Assembly (NCBI RefSeq): GCF_001038485.1
Contig: NZ_LDUE01000069.1
Coordinates: 92,622-156,621, forward strand
DNA: 64,000 nucleotides
Source: Ornithinibacillus californiensis
GTDB lineage: Bacteria; Bacillota; Bacilli; Bacillales; Amphibacillaceae
Direction of reading: 5' to 3'
Below the pieces are notes generated by a model. That model worked only from the letters and a program-made list of their open reading frames with translations, did no database searches and had not been told where the DNA came from. This document shows positions 26,106 to 34,527 of the stretch, one piece after another. The first letter of the stretch is position 1. Each line of letters starts with the position of its first letter. A program made the position numbers and the translations under genes.

Positions 26106-27196
26106 TTGTTATCACTCCGTTTCTTTTTCAGGAGTGCAATCAATAACAGGAAAAGGGGAATGACCGTCTGCACAGATATGAGGTAGAATGGCTGAATTTG
26201 TCCCATATAGTTCACAAGCTCAACAACATTCGAAATATCCCAATAACTAAAAAAGAAAATAAATAGACTTAAGGGAAGTACCATCACTCGATAATCATTT
26301 ATACGAAATAATTCGGCAAGCGCGAGACTTGCTGCATATAGAAACATAGCAATTTTCACGAAATTCCCTAGTACCCAAGAGGCTGTAATTAATATCTCAA
26401 AGTTTTCGAAGAACTCTGCTAATGATATAGATTTTACGATTGCATATACCGGATAATAGAGATCTCCTGCTACGACCCCAATAGTCGTTAGAACAAAAAA
26501 ATTGACATAGCAAAGAATAAACATTACTACCAAAATGGCACGAAAGCCAGATTTAAGCCCCTTTTTCGTGTTATTTAGAAAAGGAAATATAAATGCTAGA
26601 ATAAAAAATTCACTAAACCATGATTGATGAATGAATGCTCCCTTTAAAACTGGGATAAAACCATTTTCAAAGGTTGGTAAGACATTACCTAATTCTACCT
26701 CTGGTATTAATAATAGAAGTACAATAGAAGTACTTAAAAATAGGAACGTACAAATAACAGCTGTTCTTGCAATCACCTCTAATCCACCTCTTACTGCTAA
26801 AGCAGCTACAAGCAATAGGGACAAGGAAATTACAATACTAGGGGTCTGAAGCAAGACATTCGATTTAATAAAACCGGTGTATTCCCGAATAATAATTCCA
26901 GTATTATGGCTAAAAAATAGAATAAGCAACAGCCCAAATAAACTCCCAGCAACTTTCCCAATTAATTTTTGACTATATCCAATAGGGGTTTGTCCAGGGT
27001 ACAATTCATGTAATTTCCATACGATATACACGGTTAAAAAGCCAGCACTTGACCCTAATATCGGCGTCATCCACATATCGTGGCCAGCCAAACGGGCATC
27101 AATCGATGAGATGGACAATATTGCGGTCGAAATAATCGTTGGAATGATTAATAACTCCATTTGACCTGTCGATATTCTTCCTTTCTCTATCATCAT
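26102..27196 (-). CDS. Spore germination receptor membrane subunit, GerB family
   Basis: A 364-residue, ten-helix membrane protein of the GerAB family within the amino-acid/polyamine transporter fold. It opens ISTGQMELLIIPTIISTAILS and has family segments such as HDMWMTPILGSSAG and YPGQTPIGYSQKLIGK. The B subunit is thought to bind the germinant amino acid or sugar. Its TGA overlaps the gerC ATG, and 52 bases separate it from gerA upstream. The length is usual for the family and no key segment is missing. Confidence 0.93.
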   Translation of the reverse strand: MMIEKGRISTGQMELLIIPTIISTAILSISSIDARLAGHDMWMTPILGSSAGFLTVYIVWKLHELYPGQTPIGYSQKLIGKVAGSLFGLLLILFFSHNTGIIIREYTGFIKSNVLLQTPSIVISLSLLLVAALAVRGGLEVIARTAVICTFLFLSTSIVLLLLIPEVELGNVLPTFENGFIPVLKGAFIHQSWFSEFFILAFIFPFLNNTKKGLKSGFRAILVVMFILCYVNFFVLTTIGVVAGDLYYPVYAIVKSISLAEFFENFEILITASWVLGNFVKIAMFLYAASLALAELFRINDYRVMVLPLSLFIFFFSYWDISNVVELVNYMGQIQPFYLISVQTVIPLFLLLIALLKKKRSDNN

Positions 27197-27248
27197 TCTT
27201 CACCACCTGTACAACTACACTATAGTATCCCGCATTATAGATTAAGTT

Positions 27249-28811
27249 CTATCCTTCCTCTTTATCAGGCGAGGGCTTTAAATTATCACTTTGTCTAACT
27301 GCATTAAATTCTCCAGTAAGATGGGGGCGAAAGTCCAACTTCCAAAGTGGAGAACGGAAGATTGTATCTTTCAAACCATTTTTTTGTAATGTCGAAACCG
27401 GACTTAAATACGGAACACCAAATGACCTTAAGCTAGATAAGTGAATAACGAGTATAATTAAAGCCAGAATGACACCAATAATACCTAGAAACCCTGCAAA
27501 AAATATGATTGGAAATCTTAACAATCGAATGGATAAACCAATAGAATATCGCGGTACTAAAAATGAAGAAATACCCGTAATACTGACAACAATAACCATT
27601 GGAGCTGAAACAATACCAGCTTGAACGGCTGCTTGTCCAATAACAAGAGCACCGACAATGCTCACTGCTGAACCAATTTGTTTCGGTAGCCGTATACCTG
27701 CTTCACGCAACGCTTCAAAAGTAAGTTCCATAATTAATACTTCTATGATGGCTGGAAAAGGTATTCCTTCTCTTGCAGAAGCAACACTAAGTAATAGTGC
27801 CATTGGAAGCATTTCCTGATGAAAGGTTGTAATTGCTACATAGATAGAAGGAAGAAATAGCGCGATACCTAAAAATATAAATCTGAAGAAGCGAATAAAC
27901 GTCCCAATCCAGAATCGTTCATAGTAATCTTCTTGTGATTGAAATAAGCTAAAAAAACTAACTGGAGCAATTAATGTATAAGGAGTCCCATCAATAATGA
28001 TTAATGCTCTTCCCTCTAAAAGATTAGCACTGGCCACATCAGGACGTTCAGTATATAGCACCTGTGGAAAAGGTGAAAATGGATTATCCTCAATGAATTG
28101 TTCAATATAGCCACTTTCTAAAACACCATCAATATTAATACGATTTAGCCGATTCTCTATCTCTTTAATTAAAGTTTGATCCACAAGACCTTCCATGTAG
28201 GAAACGATCACTTTCGTTTTGGTATATTTCCCTACATGGAAGGTTTTCATTTTCAGTTGTGGATCCTTAATTATTCGACGAATTAAGGAAGTATTCACAC
28301 TGATAGATTCCGTAAATCCTTCCCTTGGTCCGCGTATTCCGGTCTCTGCTGCAGGTTCTTCGATAGAACGCTTTTCATATTTTACAATCCCTAAAGCATA
28401 AGCCTCTTTCGCACCGTCGAGAAGGAGAATAGGGTTTCCGTTTGCAACAGCGTCAATGCATTCTGTGTATGTAGATATTTTCTTTATATTTGAAATAGGA
28501 ATCGAATCTATCAAGGATTGAATAATATCAGTTTGCGAGATATCTTGTTTATTCATTAACGTCTCAAGCACAAGTTCGTCTAATTTTTCAATATCACTCA
28601 ATCCATCTAAGTAAATGACAACTGCTTTTAGATTCCCAATCGTGAAAGGGCGAAATACAATATCAGAACTATCTTTATATAAGTCTGTAAAAAACTTCAC
28701 ATTAGCGTCTAGACGTTCAGTTAATAAATCCTGTGACTTCGTAGAAATTGGAACACGGTTTGTGTCTTCTTTTCCTTTTTTCTTTTGTGGGTGCCTTCTG
28801 ATACGCATCAC
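27249..28811 (-). CDS. Spore germination receptor subunit, GerA family
   Basis: A 520-residue GerA-type protein: a soluble N-terminal domain (1-about 300) with FRPFTIGNLKAVVIYLDGLSD and two sub-lobes, then five membrane helices (about 305-470) with the conserved EGRALIIIDGTPYTLIAPVSF just before them and PFPAIIEVLIMELTFEALREAG in the membrane half. GerA subunits form the oligomeric ion channel of the receptor. It is the first gene of the gerA-gerB-gerC-small-membrane operon. Foldback repeat copy 1 lies about 125 bases upstream, so the promoter must sit in or just beside that repeat. Confidence 0.94.
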   Translation of the reverse strand: MMRIRRHPQKKKGKEDTNRVPISTKSQDLLTERLDANVKFFTDLYKDSSDIVFRPFTIGNLKAVVIYLDGLSDIEKLDELVLETLMNKQDISQTDIIQSLIDSIPISNIKKISTYTECIDAVANGNPILLLDGAKEAYALGIVKYEKRSIEEPAAETGIRGPREGFTESISVNTSLIRRIIKDPQLKMKTFHVGKYTKTKVIVSYMEGLVDQTLIKEIENRLNRINIDGVLESGYIEQFIEDNPFSPFPQVLYTERPDVASANLLEGRALIIIDGTPYTLIAPVSFFSLFQSQEDYYERFWIGTFIRFFRFIFLGIALFLPSIYVAITTFHQEMLPMALLLSVASAREGIPFPAIIEVLIMELTFEALREAGIRLPKQIGSAVSIVGALVIGQAAVQAGIVSAPMVIVVSITGISSFLVPRYSIGLSIRLLRFPIIFFAGFLGIIGVILALIILVIHLSSLRSFGVPYLSPVSTLQKNGLKDTIFRSPLWKLDFRPHLTGEFNAVRQSDNLKPSPDKEEG

Positions 28812-28935
28812 TTATCCATCCTCCCCTAACACAGGATAAATTTAACTTCCCCTTATTGGTATAAAATATGTAATCTGGGATATTTTCCTATTATCTTCTC
28901 CGTGTTGATGAATAATCTGATATAAATAAAAAGAA

Positions 28936-29234
28936 GGGGTTGAGACAAAAGTATTTCTATCAAAGGTTAAATCGAACATTGTTATTAGTGCACATAACAC
29001 GCCCCGGAAATATACTTCGCTTTCCGTGGGCGGCTGGTGAGCCTCCTCAGAGCTAAGCTCTTGCGGGGTCTCACCGATGCCTATCCTCCCACAGGACAAG
29101 GAACGCTTCGGCAGCGACTCATCGCACACAGAAAAAGCGATCTTCTTTTTCAAGGAGTCTCCGTATATTTCCGGGGCTAATGTAGTGTTTATTCGTCTTT
29201 TACTGCCATTGATTGAGTTATGTCCCAACCTCTT
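28936..29234. repeat. Structured foldback repeat, copy 1 (299 bp)
   Basis: Ends are imperfect inverted repeats (GGGTTGAGACA / TGTCCCAACC). Inside, GCCCCGGAAATATAC (29001-29015) pairs perfectly with GTATATTTCCGGGGC (29163-29177), and GGTGAG/CTCACC and AGAGC/GCTCT-type stems nest inside. Copies 2 and 3 at 34.1 and 38.9 kb share the same plan. Open frames through it are by-products. It contains a 60-bp module (29097-29156) that copy 3 lacks. It has no transposase and looks like a non-autonomous, MITE-like or structured-RNA repeat. It is also the only hairpin able to end the gene at 29282. Confidence 0.9.
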
Positions 29235-29281
29235 AGACAGACATATGATGCAAACAAGTTTGGGGAGTGACAGTGAACAAG

Positions 29282-29956
29282 CTAAAGCTCTCTAACTTTA
29301 TCTCCTGATTTTATGATGATGTATACTCCACTCGAGTTTCCACCTTCTATATGATTTTCCATTGTTGATACATCGATATTCTTTTCTATTCGTACCGTTC
29401 TTCTTTCTTTTTTATGTAACCTTACAACATTAGGAGTCCCCTCATTCATAAGTGTTTCTGCTTGTTTAACACCATCAAAAAAGTATCGTTCATGGAACTC
29501 AATCGTGAATTCAACCTCATCTCTACTATGATTGACAAAGTGAAGTTCACACTCACCACGTAAAGTATCCTCATCGATCATATTAAACTGGCAATTACTC
29601 CTATCTTTTTCGTAATGAACAGCATAAACACCTGTAGCAAGCGTTTTTTGAAACGTACCTACAATCATTGATGGAGCTGCAGTAAATAAAATAAAAGCTA
29701 ATACTAACATACGTCCATTGTATTTCTCTAAAGAATTATTAAGTAAAAACAAACTAGCAAAGAATAAAATAATAGATGAAATCCCTAAATAGTGAAATCC
29801 CATGGATGATTGTATTGGTATATTTAACTTTGATGCAACACTCTCACCAAATGAAACATCGTGTGGATAGGGAAGATTTACTACAATTATCAGGGTTAAA
29901 AGAGTTATAGCAGTATAGAACATTTTTTTATTTCTAAACACAATAATCACATCCAT
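29282..29956 (-). CDS. Membrane protein, unknown function
   Basis: A 224-residue protein: three hydrophobic helices in the first 110 residues (MFYTAITLLTLIIVVNL, FHYLGISSIILFFASLFLL, MLVLAFILFTAAPSMIVG) and a soluble, probably external beta-rich domain (118-224) with a Cys pair (SNCQFNMIDEDTLRGECELHF), then FTIEFHERYFFDGVK. I do not recognise the family. The Cys pair could form a disulfide outside the cell. The ribosome site is weak. No terminator other than repeat copy 1 follows it. Confidence 0.55.
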   Translation of the reverse strand: MDVIIVFRNKKMFYTAITLLTLIIVVNLPYPHDVSFGESVASKLNIPIQSSMGFHYLGISSIILFFASLFLLNNSLEKYNGRMLVLAFILFTAAPSMIVGTFQKTLATGVYAVHYEKDRSNCQFNMIDEDTLRGECELHFVNHSRDEVEFTIEFHERYFFDGVKQAETLMNEGTPNVVRLHKKERRTVRIEKNIDVSTMENHIEGGNSSGVYIIIKSGDKVREL

Positions 29957-30060
29957 TTTTATAGAGACTCACTTCTTCATCCATATGATACACTTCGTTA
30001 AATAATCCCAAAACCCTTCTTTTCAGCTAGAGAAAATAATTTCAGATCTGTATTCATAAG

Positions 30061-30106
30061 AAAACGTCTTCTTCTTACAACACTAATTGTAAGAAGAAGA
30101 CGTTTT
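30061..30106 (-). terminator. Terminator of the EamA exporter gene
   Basis: A perfect 20-bp stem (AAAACGTCTTCTTCTTACAA with its complement, loop CACTAA) that begins right at the exporter's stop codon, with a T-run on the minus strand. Confidence 0.92.
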
Positions 30107-31072
30107 TTAAGAGATTCTTTCCTGTAGACTCGTTCGTACAGGTCGTTTGAATGATTTTTTCTGAAGTCGAACAAAAATATTATTTGCTAGCAATGCCAGA
30201 ATAATTAGGATTGTACCTAGCAAATCAAACCTTGTCACTTCATAACCTTGATACATGGAGATAACAAGTGTCGTAACCGGAACAAAGTTGATAAATAAGA
30301 GGGCATTTATTGGTGATAAGATACTAACACCCACGTTCCATCCCAGTAATGCAATGAGACCAGGAAAAACAATCATAAATAAAGAATGCGGAGCTGTAGC
30401 AAGGATTACTTCTCCTGTTGGAATTGATACATATCCGATAAGCGTGGCAATCACCACAACAACCCCTGCTGTAAGGGTACCTAGTAAACAGGTTAGTGTG
30501 GAATACCGAAGAGCAGACCAACCGCTAAACTTACTTCCACCCATTGTATATATCACCCATCCAATCACAGCAATGAATATAAGGAGTGTTGGAATAATGT
30601 CATCCGTTGCACCTATAAAGGCTTTTACATTACCTTTAGTAATGACCAACATGGCACCTACAAGTGACACAAACACACATATCGCCGTAAACGTATGGGG
30701 ACGTTTATGGAAAATTATCCATACGATTAAAATAGAAATCATCGGCATCAAGGCCTCCATAACGGATGCAACCATAACACCTGATTCTCCCATTAAATCC
30801 TCACCCCAGAAGATTAGCAGATTATAAATTACAAATGCCATCGTACCAAAGAACCATAGTGATAGTCCTTGGCCTTCCAAACGAAACGCTTTTTTCCCTT
30901 CTTTCCAAAAAAGCATTACAACTAAAATAATCGTTACTGCACCATAACGAATGATTGTAAAATAAAACGGATCAATATACTGAAAAGCTGCATGTGCAAC
31001 AGGAAACATTGCTCCCCATGAAACTGCTGCAATAAAGCACAAAAATGCACCCCATAATACATTGTTTTTCAA
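30107..31072 (-). CDS. EamA-family (DMT) transporter
   Basis: A 321-residue, ten-helix transporter of the drug/metabolite superfamily with two EamA repeats (about 8-140 and 158-300). It has LCFIAAVSWGAMFPVAHAAF at the start and PINALLFINFVPVTTLVISM near the end of repeat two, where the family usually has a P-x-x-A...l-P-v motif. Family members export amino acids, nucleosides or drugs. It is divergent from a LysR regulator, with a strong palindrome between them, so it is probably that regulator's target. The substrate is unknown. Confidence 0.88.
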   Translation of the reverse strand: MKNNVLWGAFLCFIAAVSWGAMFPVAHAAFQYIDPFYFTIIRYGAVTIILVVMLFWKEGKKAFRLEGQGLSLWFFGTMAFVIYNLLIFWGEDLMGESGVMVASVMEALMPMISILIVWIIFHKRPHTFTAICVFVSLVGAMLVITKGNVKAFIGATDDIIPTLLIFIAVIGWVIYTMGGSKFSGWSALRYSTLTCLLGTLTAGVVVVIATLIGYVSIPTGEVILATAPHSLFMIVFPGLIALLGWNVGVSILSPINALLFINFVPVTTLVISMYQGYEVTRFDLLGTILIILALLANNIFVRLQKKSFKRPVRTSLQERIS

Positions 31073-31149
31073 TTTCCATCTGCCCCCTATAAGTTAATAG
31101 CAGATTCATTATCTAGCATTCTTAATATCTTGTAAAATGAACTTTAATG

Positions 31150-31179
31150 ATGGTTTAGCATCACTTTTAGTGATACCAT
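31150..31179. promoter_or_regulatory. Palindrome between the exporter and lysR
   Basis: Perfect inner dyad ATCACT-ttt-AGTGAT (31160-31174), flanked by ATGGT (31150-31154) and ACCAT (31175-31179). It lies 41 bases before the lysR start and matches the T-N11-A style of LysR sites, so it is a likely operator for both genes. Confidence 0.65.
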
Positions 31180-31219
31180 GATATTATAGAATAATTGCAG
31201 GGGAAAGCAGGGATTTGCC

Positions 31220-32071
31220 GTGGAATTTAAAGATCTAGAGATTTTTCAAATGGTTGCTGATAAAGGGACAGTCTCTGAGGCAGCAAAAGAATTAAATTAT
31301 GTCCAATCCAATATAACTGCTAGAATTCACAAGTTGGAAGCTGAGATGAATACACCACTGTTTAATCGACATAGACGAGGGATGAGTCTTACACCAGAAG
31401 GTAAGAAGCTTTTAACCTATAGTAATCAAATTTTACTATTAAAAGAGGAAATGAAACAAGCTGTCCAAACAAATCAGGAACCGTCAGGAAAATTAGAGAT
31501 TGGTACTGTAGAAACCGTTATTCATCTACCAAAGATTTTAGCTAGTTTTTTGAATAGATATGAGAATGTAGATTTATCTATTTATACTGGGGTGACGGAG
31601 AAGTTAGAGGAGGATGTGCTAAATCATAAGCTAGATGGTGCCTTCATTACTGCTTCCGATTTCCACAATAATCTTGTATCTCATGATGTGTTTCAAGAAG
31701 AGCTTGTTCTCATTTCTAATACACGTATTTCCTCACCAGAAGAGTTAGTCGAACAGCCTGTGTTATGCTTTAGTAAAGGTTGCGGATATCGCGCACGTTT
31801 AGCAGAATGGTATAAAGAACAACAGATTACTCCTAAGAAAATAATGGAATTCGGCACCTTAGAAACCATTCTACAAAGTGCTACGATGGGACTCGGCGTT
31901 ACATTCGTACCAAAATCAGCGGTTAGTCATCTAGAAAAAGATGGTCTCATTCAATACCATGAACTACCAGACAAATATAGTAAGGTAAAAACGGTATTTA
32001 TTAGAAGAGCGGATACTTTCTTAACATCTACCATTGAAAAGTTTATCGAGACAATTGAATCACATAAGTAG
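31220..32071 (+). CDS. LysR-family regulator of the EamA exporter
   Basis: A 283-residue LysR protein: helix-turn-helix at about 15-60 (ADKGTVSEAAKELNYVQSNI, then LEAEMNTPLFNRHRRG) and an effector domain from 88, with CFSKGCGYRARLAEWY, a Cys-bearing segment, near 185. The CGYR segment resembles the CzcR/YofA group in my memory. The start is GTG at 31220 behind GGGGAAAGCAGGG. It sits back to back with an EamA transporter, sharing a palindrome, which suggests inducer-dependent control of export. The effector is unknown. Confidence 0.88.
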   Translation: MEFKDLEIFQMVADKGTVSEAAKELNYVQSNITARIHKLEAEMNTPLFNRHRRGMSLTPEGKKLLTYSNQILLLKEEMKQAVQTNQEPSGKLEIGTVETVIHLPKILASFLNRYENVDLSIYTGVTEKLEEDVLNHKLDGAFITASDFHNNLVSHDVFQEELVLISNTRISSPEELVEQPVLCFSKGCGYRARLAEWYKEQQITPKKIMEFGTLETILQSATMGLGVTFVPKSAVSHLEKDGLIQYHELPDKYSKVKTVFIRRADTFLTSTIEKFIETIESHK

Positions 32072-32073
32072 TC

Positions 32074-32120
32074 AAAACGAAAGAAAGTCTCTTCCACAGG
32101 ATAAGACTTTCTTTCGTTTT
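32074..32120. terminator. Bidirectional terminator between lysR and selO
   Basis: A perfect 17-bp stem AAAACGAAAGAAAGTCT / AGACTTTCTTTCGTTTT with A- and T-run ends. Confidence 0.92.
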
Positions 32121-32127
32121 ATTTAGA

Positions 32128-33621
32128 CTAGCAAAGATCTATTCTATCAAGTACCACAAAAAGTTCGATAGACACGATTGGATGGCTTTGGTGGTTCAGC
32201 GTACTCTTCCTGATTTGGTTGTAAGCGTATGGTTTGGAAAGAGCTTGTAGAAGCGAATCCATTACACTGTAGTCATTCTTTTCAACTGCTGCTTCTAAAG
32301 CTTCTTCAACTCGGTGGTTACGAGGAATAATAGCTGGGTTACTCTTACGCATTACCACTTTTATTTCTTGTTCACTCAAATCTTGCCTACTAAGACGCTC
32401 TTTCCATTGTTGATACCAAAGTGTAAATTCTTTTTTATCTGCCAGTCCTGTATTCGCTATCCCATTCGTTGTCAATGCACGGAATGTATTTGTATAATCT
32501 GCTTGATAGCTTTCCATTATGTTTAGTAGATCTCCGATTAACGACTCATCATCATCTTCTTTGTTGATTATTCCAAGCTTTGCTCGCATTCCATTCATCC
32601 AGGTTTCTTGAAAGACTTCGGAAAATCTTGATAAGGTTTGCTGTACTAATTCAATAGCCTGATTCTCATTTTCATGGATTAATGGCAGCAAGGCTTCCCC
32701 GAATGCAACCAAGTTCCAAACACCAATTCTAGGTTGATTCTCGTAGGCATATCTCCCTTCTCTGTCGATGGAACTAAACACAGTCGCAGGATCATAATTA
32801 TCCATAAAAGCACAAGGACCATAATCAATTGTTTCCCCACTAATCGTCATATTGTCGGTGTTCATAACCCCATGAATAAATCCAACCAGTTGCCATTTTG
32901 CAATCAAGTTTGCTTGACGTTCTACTACTTCCTGAAGCATTGATAGATATGGCTGTTCAGTACCTTCTATTTCTGGGAAATGGCGCTTAATGGTGTAATC
33001 GGCAAGAATGCGTAATTCTTCTAATTTCCCCCATTTAGCTGCATACTGAAACGTACCAACACGGATATGACTTGTAGCTACACGAGTCAAAATCGCACCA
33101 GGTAATGGCTTTTCACGATTAACGATTTCCCCAGTTGTCACAACAGCTAAGCTACGGGTAGTAGGAATGCCCAGGCCATGCATCGCTTCACTAATAATGT
33201 ATTCCCGAAGCATTGGTCCAAGCGTTGCTCTTCCATCTCCACCTCTAGAGTACGGCGTTTTTCCTGACCCTTTTAATTGAATGTCTAATCGTTCACCGGA
33301 AGGCGTTATATGTTCCCCGAGCAGAGCAGCACGCCCATCCCCTAACATAGTAAAATATCCGAATTGATGACCTGCATATGCTTGTGCAATTGGCTTTGTT
33401 TTATTAGGAATCTCGTTTCCACCAAGAGTAGCTATGCCGCCAGCACTTTGTAACCCCTCTTTGGCAAGTCCTAGCTTAACTGCCAACGAAGCATTAAGTG
33501 CCACTAATCTCGGTGACCGTACCATCTTCGGCTCAATATGAGAGAAAAGTTTTTCAGGTAATCTAGAGTAACTATTATCAAAGTTCCATCCAACTGGAAT
33601 AGATTCATCCGTAATATTCAT
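32128..33621 (-). CDS. selO: Protein adenylyltransferase SelO (C-terminus frameshifted)
   Basis: A SelO/YdiU pseudokinase that transfers AMP from ATP to Ser/Thr/Tyr of proteins. The fold is complete to about residue 460: [38 protein letters not shown] (117-136), the metal site IHGVMNTDN with Asp256 and Asn257, and Asp266 in IDYGP. The true C-terminus, which in the family ends YRTFCGT with a conserved Cys, is present but out of frame: after LSKPYAY a single lost base (about 32221) shifts the frame. With the base restored, the protein would read on through [11 protein letters not shown] to YRTFCGT and stop at 32147. As given, it ends in about 27 unrelated residues, losing the Cys. Confidence 0.88.
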   Translation of the reverse strand: MNITDESIPVGWNFDNSYSRLPEKLFSHIEPKMVRSPRLVALNASLAVKLGLAKEGLQSAGGIATLGGNEIPNKTKPIAQAYAGHQFGYFTMLGDGRAALLGEHITPSGERLDIQLKGSGKTPYSRGGDGRATLGPMLREYIISEAMHGLGIPTTRSLAVVTTGEIVNREKPLPGAILTRVATSHIRVGTFQYAAKWGKLEELRILADYTIKRHFPEIEGTEQPYLSMLQEVVERQANLIAKWQLVGFIHGVMNTDNMTISGETIDYGPCAFMDNYDPATVFSSIDREGRYAYENQPRIGVWNLVAFGEALLPLIHENENQAIELVQQTLSRFSEVFQETWMNGMRAKLGIINKEDDDESLIGDLLNIMESYQADYTNTFRALTTNGIANTGLADKKEFTLWYQQWKERLSRQDLSEQEIKVVMRKSNPAIIPRNHRVEEALEAAVEKNDYSVMDSLLQALSKPYAYNQIRKSTLNHQSHPIVSIELFVVLDRIDLC

Positions 33622-33777
33622 GGTATCATCCTTTCCGTTTGGTAATGATACGCCTTACTATTCCCTATTTTGTCTAATTCTTTTATTTAATCCAACGAAA
33701 GTATAAAGTATCTGGAATAAATTTACTGGAAAGAAATATATTCTACTACTATGTGTTAAAAGAGGGAGAGATCTAAG

Positions 33778-34080
33778 ATGGCAAAAATGGTGATTATGTA
33801 TGAAAAACCAAAGGATACGGAAAAATTCGACGAGCATTATTTTAACATCCACGTTCCACTAGGTAGGAAAATACCAAATATTATTAAAGACTCTGTCCAT
33901 CGCGTTGTTGATACACAAAATACGGATTTGAATTTATACCTTATCACCGTATTAGAATTTGAGAATCTTGAAAAGTTACTAGAGGCATTTGCTAGCCCAG
34001 AAGCAAGACAAGCAGAAGAAGATGGCCCAAATCTTTTTCAATACTTAGATAAGCCTCCGATTATTACGATTCTAGATTAG
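33778..34080 (+). CDS. EthD-domain protein
   Basis: A 100-residue dimeric alpha-beta barrel protein of the EthD type: MAKMVIMYEKPKDTEKFDEHYFNIHVPL is the standard opening, with the HxxYF...HxPL pattern around His28 and His34 (EHYFNIHVPLGRKIP), and a C-terminal EEDGPNLFQYLDKPPIIT. EthD proteins are small, Dabb-like, and often tied to degradation of ethers or polyketides, but many have no known role. AGGGAGAGATCTAAG precedes the ATG. It is a single gene; repeat copy 2 begins 41 bases after its stop. Confidence 0.85.
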   Translation: MAKMVIMYEKPKDTEKFDEHYFNIHVPLGRKIPNIIKDSVHRVVDTQNTDLNLYLITVLEFENLEKLLEAFASPEARQAEEDGPNLFQYLDKPPIITILD

Positions 34081-34120
34081 ATATGACCTGATTTAATTGT
34101 TCATATGAATTAAAATAAAT

Positions 34121-34485
34121 GGGGGTGAGACAAAAGTATTTCTATTAAAAGTAAAATCAAAAATTGTTATTAGCGCATATAACACGCCCCGGAAATATAC
34201 TACGCTTTCCGCGGGCGGCTGGTGAGCCAGGCTACTACTTGAGTATACTTCCTTGCTGCCTTGCACCGAGGAAGCCTGCTGCGTAGCGTTACTGGCAGAC
34301 GCAGGTGCATTCTCGGGGTCTCACCTATGCCTATCCTCCCACAGGACAAGGAATGCTTCGGCAGCGACTCATCGCACGCAGAAAAAGCGATCTTCTTTTT
34401 CAAGGAGTCTCCGTATATTTCCGGGGCTAATGTAGTGCTTATTAGTATTTTACTGCCTTTGATTGAGTTATGTCCCAACCTCTTT
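34121..34485. repeat. Structured foldback repeat, copy 2 (365 bp)
   Basis: Same plan as copies 1 and 3: ends GGGGTGAGACA / TGTCCCAACC and the perfect pair GCCCCGGAAATATAC (34186-34200) / GTATATTTCCGGGGC (34413-34427). Here the apical part after GGTGAGCC is replaced by about 85 different bases rich in internal pairing (34230-34315). The 60-bp 'CAAGGAA...TTTTT' module is present, as in copy 1. It lies between two convergent genes that have no other terminator. Confidence 0.9.
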
Positions 34486-34527
34486 CCCCATGTATCAGAA
34501 TTCGGGGAAGTGACAAGCACTAAACCG

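Noticed and set aside
28842..29228. 128-codon minus-strand frame in repeat copy 1
   Set aside because: It lies across the foldback repeat, recurs in variant form in the other copies, and has no ribosome site or conserved protein.
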